From: Allosphingosinicella sp. | GTDB taxonomy: Bacteria > Pseudomonadota > Alphaproteobacteria > Sphingomonadales > Sphingomonadaceae | DNA: 5,320 bases | NCBI GenBank assembly: GCA_030146745.1 | Contig: JASLBD010000037.1 | Coordinates: forward strand, 1-5,320 | Direction of reading: 5' to 3' | Shown: positions 1 through 4,644 of the stretch, piece after piece | How the letters are laid out: each line of letters begins with the position of its first letter | Numbering within the stretch: position 1 is the first letter of the stretch | Made by a program: the position numbers and the translations under genes | Notes under the pieces: generated by a model | Databases searched by the model: none | What the model was told of the DNA's origin: nothing | Seen by the model: only the letters and a program-made list of their open reading frames with translations

Positions 1-1
1 T

Positions 2-106
2 TTGTTCAAGATCGACCCGGAGCCTTCGATCCGGCTCGGCGCTGAAGCGATGACGGTGGCGGTGCTCGATCTGCTGAAGCCGGGAGCATCCGCATCCGGC
101 AACTGA
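2..106 (+). CDS. 3' end of an unrecognised protein gene (start outside window)
   Basis: An open frame enters from the left edge in frame 2 and ends at TGA 104-106, giving the last 34 residues (start LFKIDPEPSIRLG, end KPGASASGN). The other forward frame beginning at base 1 hits a stop at 43-45, and the residue composition of frame 2 is that of a soluble globular protein with an amphipathic helix (around AEAMTVAVLDLL) and a short disordered tail. I do not recognise the family from this fragment. It lies only 20 nt upstream of the lipoprotein gene on the same strand, so the two may share a transcript. Nothing in the fragment shows a catalytic motif. Confidence 0.6.
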   Translation: MFKIDPEPSIRLGAEAMTVAVLDLLKPGASASGN

Positions 107-126
107 TCACTAGAGGGGGAAATGGC

Positions 127-675
127 ATGAAGACTCAACTGATCCTGGGAGCCGCGGCGCTGGCTCTGGCCGCGTGCGGAAGATCGGGGGCGGACAAAGA
201 CGGGGGTAATGGCGCGACCGCGGCCGGGGGCGGCGGCGGCTCAGCGTCCGCAGTCAGCCTCCAGCCCGGCGAATGGGAAATGAAGATGGAGGTCCTCAAC
301 GTGAAGGCCGCGGGCATGCCGGAGGGAGTCGCGGAGGCCATGAAGAAGAGCGCCCCCGGCGGAACCAACCGCACCTGCATGACTCCGGAGGAGGCGAAGG
401 GGCCGAGCGCCGACATGTTCGGCAAGAACGATCCCGCGAACTGCAAATCGGAGGGCTTCAGCTGGTCCGGCGGCCGGATCCAGGGCAAGACCACCTGCAC
501 CGGCGACGGCGGCGCCGGCAAGTCGGTGATGACCATGGACGGCCGCTACACCGCGCAGAGCATCGACATGACGATGAAGTCGGACACCGACGTCATGGGC
601 AAGGGGATGACGATGGAGATGCGCCTGACCGGCCGCCGGGTCGGCGAATGCACCGCCGAGACAGAGGAAGGCTGA
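127..675 (+). CDS. DUF3617 domain-containing lipoprotein
   Basis: This gene encodes a 182-residue exported lipoprotein. Residues 1-16 form a short signal peptide with a Lys at position 2 and a lipobox Leu14-Ala15-Ala16-Cys17, so Cys17 should be lipidated and the protein anchored in a membrane facing the periplasm. A Gly/Ala-rich low-complexity linker follows (about 21-42). The rest matches the DUF3617 pattern: PGEWEM at 47-52, Cys84 in a TCMTPEEA stretch, Cys106, a TTCTG segment with Cys124, and a closing GRRVGEC with Cys175. The four mature-domain cysteines probably form two disulfides. Residues 148-165 hold six methionines in short M-T-M style repeats. The start is set by a purine-rich ribosome site (GAGGGGGA, 113-120) six nt upstream; the ATG at 122 is followed almost at once by a stop. 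The biochemical role of DUF3617 proteins is not known to me, and no substrate can be proposed. Confidence 0.85.
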   Translation: MKTQLILGAAALALAACGRSGADKDGGNGATAAGGGGGSASAVSLQPGEWEMKMEVLNVKAAGMPEGVAEAMKKSAPGGTNRTCMTPEEAKGPSADMFGKNDPANCKSEGFSWSGGRIQGKTTCTGDGGAGKSVMTMDGRYTAQSIDMTMKSDTDVMGKGMTMEMRLTGRRVGECTAETEEG

Positions 676-680
676 GATAT

Positions 681-707
681 ATCCTCCCCATCTTCGACGG
701 GGAGGAT
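681..707. terminator. Hairpin between convergent genes, probable bidirectional terminator
   Basis: ATCCTCCCC (681-689) and GGGGAGGAT (699-707) form a perfect 9-bp stem around a 9-nt loop. It starts 5 nt after the lipoprotein stop codon and ends exactly where the minus-strand hydrolase stop codon begins (708-710), so it lies between two convergent genes. The T run on the + side is short (TTTA) and absent on the - side, so termination may be weak or act mainly as a 3' end protecting hairpin. The position supports a shared terminator; strength is inference. Confidence 0.6.
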
Positions 708-1808
708 TTAGGGGACCCTGAAGCTTCGCCCCACCTCGGTCGTCACGAATTTTTCCGGTGCGATGCCGCGCGCCTCCAGCGCCTTCGCAAGGCGCCTGGG
801 CGGGTCGTCGATGCTCTCGAAGGTGAGCTGGAAGGTGCCCCAGTGCATTCCGAGCGCCGTGCGCGGCTTCAGTTTCTCGAAGATCCGCACCGCCTCGGCC
901 GGATCGATGTGGTTGGCCTGCATGATGTCGCGCGGCTCGTAGGCGCCGACCGGCAGGATGGCGAGGCGCACGGGCCCCCGGCGCGCCGCCTCGTCCGCCC
1001 AGCTGCCGTCGCCATAGCCGGTGTCGCCGGCGAAGAAGATGTTGCCGCCCGGAAGCACGACGGTGAAGGCGGACCAGAGGGCGCGGTTGCGGTCCGTGCC
1101 CCAGCGCGAGCCCCAATGGTGGTTGCGCTCGACCCGCACATCGATCTCGCCGCACGGGGTCTCGGCCGGGCAGGACGGAGCGACCGACCAGCCGCCGCCC
1201 CAGTCGAGGGCGATTGCGCCTATGCCTTCGCCTTTCAGGATCGTGTCGTTGCCGAGGCTGGTGACGATGGCGGGGCGGTCCCGCTCCCACAGCCGTTTCA
1301 GGGTCGGCAGGTCCATATGGTCGTAATGATTGTGGCTGACGAGGACGAGGTCGATCTTCGGCAGGTCGTCGAAGCGCACTCCCGGCGCCCGCACGCGCTT
1401 CGGGCCGGCGAAGGAAAAGGGCGAGGCGCGCTCCGACCAGATCGGGTCGGCCAGGATGTTGAGGCCCCGGGTCTGGACCAGAACGGTGGCGTGGCCGATC
1501 CAGGTGACGAGCATCTCGCCGCCCTCGATCCGGCGCGGCGGAACGGTCGGAGCGACCGGCACATGCTCCGGCCATTGCGCACGCTCGTTCGAGCCGATGA
1601 AGCGGTTCATGAAGCGGGCTGGGCCGCCATGGGCGGTGGAGGCGGGGCCGGGGGTGGGGTTGAAGAAGCGCTCGCCGTCGAAATGGTCCGAGCGGGGCCC
1701 TTCGTAATAGATTCGGTCGAGGAAGGGCGGGATCAGCGACGGCGCGAAACACAGTCCGACGGCGACGAAGAGGATTAGGGTGCCGAGGCGGCGGAGCCAG
1801 GTTCGCAT
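708..1808 (-). CDS. Membrane-anchored MBL-fold metallo-hydrolase (UlaG/NAPE-PLD-like)
   Basis: The 366-residue product has one N-terminal hydrophobic segment (about 8-27) that should anchor it in the inner membrane, with the catalytic domain following. The metallo-beta-lactamase fold is shown by TWIGHATVL (102-110), the metal-binding motif HNHYDH (His159, His161, Asp163, His164), a further His pair at 230-231 in RNHHWG, the bridging aspartate in AGDTGYG (Asp262) and a late His in GMHWGTF (His322). This order and spacing match the COG2220 branch that includes UlaG-type lactonases and N-acyl-phosphatidylethanolamine phospholipase D. All expected metal ligands are present, so it should be an active di-metal hydrolase; substrate (phospholipid, lactone or phosphodiester) cannot be told. 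A ribosome site (AGGAAG, complement of 1814-1819) lies 5 nt before the ATG. It follows the small secreted protein gene by 35 nt, suggesting one transcript. It ends at the convergent hairpin 681-707. Confidence 0.9.
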   Translation of the reverse strand: MRTWLRRLGTLILFVAVGLCFAPSLIPPFLDRIYYEGPRSDHFDGERFFNPTPGPASTAHGGPARFMNRFIGSNERAQWPEHVPVAPTVPPRRIEGGEMLVTWIGHATVLVQTRGLNILADPIWSERASPFSFAGPKRVRAPGVRFDDLPKIDLVLVSHNHYDHMDLPTLKRLWERDRPAIVTSLGNDTILKGEGIGAIALDWGGGWSVAPSCPAETPCGEIDVRVERNHHWGSRWGTDRNRALWSAFTVVLPGGNIFFAGDTGYGDGSWADEAARRGPVRLAILPVGAYEPRDIMQANHIDPAEAVRIFEKLKPRTALGMHWGTFQLTFESIDDPPRRLAKALEARGIAPEKFVTTEVGRSFRVP

Positions 1809-1843
1809 CGCCGCTTCCTAGCCGCCGCCGGAGCCGTGGCCAA

Positions 1844-2278
1844 TCAGCGCGCGTCGAGGGCGAAGCCGGGCGCGGGCCGGGTCTCGACATGCTCCGCGTG
1901 GTAGAAATCGAAGGCGAGGGCGACCTGGCCCGGCGCCGAGCCGCCGCAATCGAGCGGATAACGCTCGGTCAGAGCGCCGTAGGCGCCGACCCCGCCGCTG
2001 CTGCGCGGCCCGATCCGCGGGCGCGAGCCGTCGCCGCAGCGCAGGCGGGCGATATAGGCGCGGGCGCCTTCCGGTCCGCCGACCCGGAGCGGGTTCCGCT
2101 CGGTGCCGAGCGGGTGAGCGGCCGCGGCCGCGGCGATCTGCTCCGCCTCCGCCATGGGGTCCAGCGCCGCCTCCTGCCCGAGCACCCGATCGGGACTGGA
2201 GGTGCGGGCGCCGAGCTTCTGGGCGGCGGCGGGAGCGGCGAGCAGGGCCGCGGCGGCGAGGGCGAAAAGAATACGCAT
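1844..2278 (-). CDS. Small secreted protein of unknown function
   Basis: The predicted product is 144 residues. Residues 1-19 are a clear Sec signal peptide (Arg2, a Leu/Ala hydrophobic core, Ala-Ala-Ala before Gln20), so it should be periplasmic or secreted. The mature part has an Ala-rich helical stretch (about 40-54), then a compact domain with HPLGTERNPLRVGGPEGARA (55-74), and two cysteines (81 and 111) that could form a disulfide. The C-terminal part reads FDFYHAEH (123-130) and ends in Ala-Arg. I do not recognise a named family; the sequence resembles small uncharacterised exported proteins I associate with sphingomonads, which is only an impression. The ribosome site is weak: no convincing GGAG lies within 12 nt of the ATG. 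The stop is 35 nt before the hydrolase start, so the two are probably one operon. Longer alternative frames over this region have no signal peptide and start inside the repeat, so they were not used. Confidence 0.7.
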   Translation of the reverse strand: MRILFALAAAALLAAPAAAQKLGARTSSPDRVLGQEAALDPMAEAEQIAAAAAAHPLGTERNPLRVGGPEGARAYIARLRCGDGSRPRIGPRSSGGVGAYGALTERYPLDCGGSAPGQVALAFDFYHAEHVETRPAPGFALDAR

Positions 2279-2324
2279 GTCGTGCCGCTAAGGCCTTAGG
2301 TCTCAAAAGGAAAGTCACGAAAGC

Positions 2325-2423
2325 CGTCATTCCGGCGCATGCCGAAAATCCATGAACATCGGCTTCCACGGATAATCCGGTGGCCTCCGTGTTCATGGAT
2401 GCCGGATCAAGTCCGGCATGACG
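2325..2423. repeat. Nested palindromic dispersed repeat, copy 1
   Basis: This 99-nt element starts CGTCATTCCGG and ends CCGGCATGACG, which are inverted copies of each other with one mismatch. Inside them ATCCATGAACA (2348-2358) and TGTTCATGGAT (2390-2400) form a perfect 11-bp stem. A side hairpin GCCGGA/TCCGGC lies between the inner and outer stems on the right arm (2401-2406 and 2412-2417). The left-arm side hairpin is decayed compared with copy 2. The whole element can fold into a cruciform with side arms. It abuts the SIMPL stop codon (2425-2427), so its hairpins form that gene's 3' end. No transposase and no clear target-site duplication were seen. Confidence 0.85.
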
Positions 2424-2424
2424 A

Positions 2425-3153
2425 TCATTCCAGCTCGAACGATACCGACAGGCTGACCGCGACGCTCTGCTCGCCCGGATCGACCGAGGTCGAATCGGCG
2501 GCGGCGCCGCGGCTCGCCTGGCGCATCATCACGGGCGGAGGCGCGTAATTGGCGCCGGCCTCGCTGATCGAGAGGATCCGGCCGACCCTTTTGCCGAGCG
2601 CCTTCGCGTAGATCTCGGCTCGGGCGCGGGCGTTGGCGAGGGCCTGGGTGCGCGCCTCGTCGAGCGCCGCCTCGGGCTTGTCGATGGCGAGCATCGGACC
2701 GTTGATCTGGTTGGCGCCCTGCGCGACGAGGGCGTCGAGGATGCGGCCGGTATTGGCGATGTCGCGGAACCTGACCGAAACCTCGTTGCTGGCTCGGTAG
2801 CCGATGATCTGCGGGTTGCTGCCCTGGGCGTCGTGCCGGTAATCGGGATGGAGGTTGATCGAGCTGGTCTGGACGTCGCGGTCGGCGATCCCGGCCCGCT
2901 TCAGGGCGGCCCGGACCGAGGCCATGCGGGTCGCGTTCTGGGCCAGCGCGGCGGTGGCGGTGGGGGCGACGGTGACGACTCCGGCGCTGATCCGGGCGAC
3001 GTCCGGGACGCGGGTCACCTCGCCGGTGGCGACGACGTCGAGCCGGGTGCCGTCGAGGAGGATCCCGGCCGGAACGGGCTGCGGCTGGGCCGCGGCGGGC
3101 GCGAGCGGCAGGGCCGACGCAGCGAGGGCAGCGGCGAGGATGAGGCTACGCAT
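2425..3153 (-). CDS. SIMPL (DUF541) domain periplasmic protein, YggE-like
   Basis: The 242-residue product has a Sec signal peptide (1-22, ending Ala20-Ala21-Ala22 before Gln23) and a mature domain with the SIMPL/DUF541 signature: VATGEVTRVPDVARISAGV (41-59), TSSINLHPDY (96-105), GYRASNEVSVRF (118-129), a long Ala/Arg-rich helix ALDEARTQALANARARAE (163-180), and a closing beta strand QSVAVSLSVSFELE (229-242). Length is usual for the family. YggE-type proteins are periplasmic and have been linked to oxidative-stress tolerance; the biochemical role is unclear. The start is placed at 3153 because the ATG is preceded by GGAGAAG (complement of 3157-3163) with good spacing and begins the signal peptide. 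The frame stays open for 43 more codons upstream, but that part translates the palindromic repeat (SWIPAFAGMTG) and should not be included. It is bracketed by two copies of the repeat. Confidence 0.9.
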   Translation of the reverse strand: MRSLILAAALAASALPLAPAAAQPQPVPAGILLDGTRLDVVATGEVTRVPDVARISAGVVTVAPTATAALAQNATRMASVRAALKRAGIADRDVQTSSINLHPDYRHDAQGSNPQIIGYRASNEVSVRFRDIANTGRILDALVAQGANQINGPMLAIDKPEAALDEARTQALANARARAEIYAKALGKRVGRILSISEAGANYAPPPVMMRQASRGAAADSTSVDPGEQSVAVSLSVSFELE

Positions 3154-3156
3154 GTA

Positions 3157-3163
3157 CTTCTCC
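3157..3163 (-). promoter_or_regulatory. Ribosome binding site deciding the SIMPL start
   Basis: On the minus strand GGAGAAG stands with GGAG 6 nt before the ATG at 3153. It supports this start over the in-frame start at 3282, which lies inside the repeat. Confidence 0.75.
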
Positions 3164-3225
3164 GGAGATGTTTCGGTTCCGGTCCTTTCAACGCCGGAGC
3201 GCCTGCACCGTTGCTGAATGGCACC

Positions 3226-3322
3226 CGTCATTCCGGCGAAAGCCGGAATCCATGAACACAGGCGCTTGCGAGCAATCTCCAATCCCCGTGTTCATGGCTG
3301 CCGGCTCAAGCCCGGCATGACG
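3226..3322. repeat. Nested palindromic dispersed repeat, copy 2
   Basis: This 97-nt element is in the same orientation as copy 1 and shares its ends (CGTCATTCCGGC and CCCGGCATGACG). The main stem is CCATGAACAC (3250-3259) with GTGTTCATGG (3288-3297), 10 bp perfect. The left side arm is intact here: TTCCGGC (3231-3237) and GCCGGAA (3242-3248) close a GAAA tetraloop. The right side arm is GCCGG/CCGGC (3300-3304 and 3312-3316). The central 28 nt between the main stem arms differ from those of copy 1, so stem and side arms are conserved while the centre is not. The element lies between the divergent SIMPL gene and the trp leader, ending 20 nt before a possible -35 box. Confidence 0.85.
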
Positions 3323-3341
3323 CCCTCCCCGAATATTAGGA

Positions 3342-3372
3342 TTGACTTGCAGGGCTTTAGCTGGGAGTTGGG
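3342..3372 (+). promoter_or_regulatory. Candidate promoter of the trp leader/trpDC transcript
   Basis: TTGACT at 3342-3347 is a good -35 match. No clear -10 follows: the windows at 17 and 19 nt spacing are GAGTTG and GTTGGG. By ordinary spacing, transcription would begin at about 3377-3379, at the leader ATG itself. The -35 call is moderate and the -10 call is weak. Confidence 0.35.
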
Positions 3373-3378
3373 GCCGCG

Positions 3379-3498
3379 ATGACGAACCGCGCGATCCGCA
3401 CCGGCTCCACTTGCGCCTTCCCGGCGCCGGCCGCTGCGCACGCCTGGCTTTGGTGGTGGGACATATCCTCCGCCGCGGCGCGCGACCATCGATGGTGA
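3379..3498 (+). CDS. trpL: Trp operon leader peptide (attenuator peptide)
   Basis: A 39-codon ORF starts at ATG 3379 and ends at TGA 3496-3498. It encodes Trp at residues 23, 25, 26, 27 and 39, with the run Trp-Leu-Trp-Trp-Trp at 3445-3459. Five tryptophans in 39 residues is far above chance, and the ORF sits just upstream of a strong terminator and trpD. This is the standard form of a tryptophan leader peptide: when charged tRNA-Trp is scarce, the ribosome stalls on the Trp run and the downstream terminator should not form. The N-terminal 20 residues are not special and probably have no function as protein. A GGGAG at 3363-3367 is 11 nt from the ATG, far for a ribosome site, so the message may instead be leaderless. 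The last Trp codon directly before the stop is unusual and might act as a second stall point. Confidence 0.88.
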   Translation: MTNRAIRTGSTCAFPAPAAAHAWLWWWDISSAAARDHRW

Positions 3499-3563
3499 AC
3501 CGGACTCTCTGACAGTTCCGAAGTCCCCAGAAGGCCCGCCGCTCCCGGCGGGCCTTTTCTTTT
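3451..3563 (+). promoter_or_regulatory. Trp attenuator region with alternative RNA pairings
   Basis: Pairings I can see by eye are as follows. Segment 1, the Trp codons GTGGTGGG (3453-3460), can pair with segment 2, TCCGCCGC (3469-3476), 8 bp with three G-U. Segment 2, GCGGCG (3475-3480), can pair with segment 3, CGCCGC (3537-3542), which is the 5' arm and loop edge of the terminator. Segment 3 pairs with segment 4 in the terminator (3531-3541 with 3546-3556). A separate small hairpin CGGACT/AGTTCCG (3501-3506 and 3514-3520) lies between. A ribosome stalled at 3451-3459 would cover segment 1 and leave GCGGCG free for segment 3; a ribosome at the stop codon would cover segment 2. The logic fits classical attenuation, but the 2:3 stem is only 6 bp and overlaps the 1:2 stem by 2 nt, so the exact antiterminator is uncertain. 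Confidence 0.65.
3531..3563 (+). terminator. Intrinsic terminator of the trp attenuator
   Basis: AAGGCCCGCCG (3531-3541) and CGGCGGGCCTT (3546-3556) form a perfect 11-bp, very GC-rich stem with a CTCC loop, followed by TTTTCTTTT (3555-3563). This is a textbook rho-independent terminator on the + strand. It ends 25 nt before the trpD ATG, so it can only make sense as a conditional terminator for trpD, not as the end of an upstream gene: no + strand gene other than the leader ORF lies between 676 and it. Confidence 0.93.
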
Positions 3564-3577
3564 GCGCCCCGAATTCC

Positions 3578-3582
3578 AGGAA
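3578..3582 (+). promoter_or_regulatory. Ribosome binding site deciding the trpD start
   Basis: AGGAA lies 6 nt before ATG 3589. The same frame is open from a TTG at 3562, but that codon lies in the T tract of the attenuator terminator and has no ribosome site, so ATG 3589 is preferred. Confidence 0.75.
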
Positions 3583-3588
3583 AACGCC

Positions 3589-4644
3589 ATGTCCACCCAG
3601 CCGAAATACGTCCTTCCCGCGACCGAATCCCAATCCGTCGAAGCCCCGCTGAGCCGGCTCTACACCGGCGAATCCCTCTGCGAAGGCGAAGCCGAGACCC
3701 TGTTCGGCGAGATCGTCGCCGGCCGGCTGCCCGAGCCGGCCATCGCCGCGATGCTGGTTGCGCTTCGTCTCAAGGGCGAGACCGCCGACGAGATGATCGG
3801 AGCGGCCCGCGCGCTTCGCGCCGCAGACGCGGACTTCCCTCGGCCCGATTACCTCTTCGCCGACAGTTGCGGCACCGGCGGGGACGGCTCGGCCTCGATC
3901 AATGTCTCTACGGCGGTCGCCTTCACCGCAGCCGCGGCGGGCCTTCCGATCGCCAAGCACGGCAATCGCTCGGTCACCTCGCGGTGCGGCTCGGCCGACG
4001 TGCTCGAGCAACTCGGCGCCAGGCTCGACGTGACTGCGGACGTTTCCCGCAAGGCTCTGGACGAAACCGGGATCTGCTTCCTCTTCGCGCCGCTCTACCA
4101 CCCGGGCCTTCGCCATGCCGGGCCGGTGCGGCGGATGCTCAAGGTCCGCACCATCATGAACATGCTCGGCCCCTGCGTGAACCCCGCCGAGCCGAAGGTG
4201 CAGCTGCTCGGGGTCGCCGATCCGGCCTTGCTGGAGCCGATCGCGAAGACCCTCGCGGCGCTCGGCGTAGCTCGGGCGCTGGTCGTCCACGGCTCGGGCC
4301 TCGACGAGATCGCCCTTCACGGCGAGACGGAGGCGGTGCGGGTGCGCGGCGGCATGCTGGAGCGGATGACCATCCGACCCGAGGACGCCGGGCTGGAGCG
4401 GCGGCCGGTGCAGGTGCTTCGCGGCGGCGGGCCGGAGGAGAATGCCGAGCGGCTCAAGGCCCTGCTCATGGGCCATGGAGTCGCCGCCGAGACCGAGGTG
4501 GTGGCGCTCAATACCGGCGCCCTGCTGATGACCGCCGGTCTCGCCGCGGACCTGCGCGAAGGAGTCGGAATGGCGCTTCAGGTGCTGGCTTCGGGCGAAG
4601 CCTATCGCCGGCTCGAGCTGTTCATCGAGGCGACCAATGACTGA
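3589..4644 (+). CDS. trpD: Anthranilate phosphoribosyltransferase
   Basis: TrpD transfers the phosphoribosyl group of PRPP to anthranilate, giving N-(5-phosphoribosyl)anthranilate, the second committed step of tryptophan synthesis in the cytoplasm. The 351-residue product has usual length. The N-terminal helical domain (about 15-80) is followed by the PRPP loop CGTGGDG (94-100), INVSTAVAF (104-112), the substrate-binding segment KHGNRSVTSRCGSADVLE (123-140), RTIMNMLGPCVNP (187-199) and VVHGSGLDEI (232-241). All catalytic landmarks are present. FLFAPLYHPGLRHAGPVR (164-181) and the following segment read like the enteric branch, whereas typical alphaproteobacterial TrpD has a different pattern there; this is from memory of the families. 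The gene lies behind the leader peptide and attenuator and overlaps trpC by 8 nt. No trpG or trpE precedes it within the window, so anthranilate synthase must be encoded elsewhere or downstream. Confidence 0.96.
   Translation: MSTQPKYVLPATESQSVEAPLSRLYTGESLCEGEAETLFGEIVAGRLPEPAIAAMLVALRLKGETADEMIGAARALRAADADFPRPDYLFADSCGTGGDGSASINVSTAVAFTAAAAGLPIAKHGNRSVTSRCGSADVLEQLGARLDVTADVSRKALDETGICFLFAPLYHPGLRHAGPVRRMLKVRTIMNMLGPCVNPAEPKVQLLGVADPALLEPIAKTLAALGVARALVVHGSGLDEIALHGETEAVRVRGGMLERMTIRPEDAGLERRPVQVLRGGGPEENAERLKALLMGHGVAAETEVVALNTGALLMTAGLAADLREGVGMALQVLASGEAYRRLELFIEATND

Noticed and set aside
108..114. ACTAGAG, which resembles part of a cloning scar
   Set aside because: The match is only seven bases, the flanks are natural and it forms part of the lipoprotein ribosome-binding region; coincidence.
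273..1778. Plus-strand open frame of 501 codons
   Set aside because: It overlaps the lipoprotein in the wrong frame and runs antisense to the MBL hydrolase; composition is that of a shadow frame.
241..1890. Minus-strand open frame of 549 codons crossing three genes
   Set aside because: It is Arg/Pro-rich without a recognisable motif, overlaps the MBL hydrolase in another frame and the lipoprotein on the other strand; a composition artefact.
2288..2299. 12-bp perfect palindrome CTAAGGCCTTAG upstream of the small secreted protein gene
   Set aside because: It could be an operator, but it is short, single-copy in the window and matches no site I know; not enough to call.
1818..2396. Minus-strand frame of 192 codons overlapping the small secreted protein
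   Set aside because: Its start lies inside repeat copy 1 and it reads as Arg-rich noise; the 1844-2278 frame has a signal peptide.
2325..3322. Composite transposon made of two repeats and a cargo gene
   Set aside because: No transposase, no target-site duplication seen and the repeats are typical of a dispersed intergenic family; kept only as a question in the findings.
3562..3588. Nine-codon upstream extension of trpD from a TTG
   Set aside because: The TTG is in the terminator T tract and has no ribosome site; ATG 3589 has AGGAA at good spacing.
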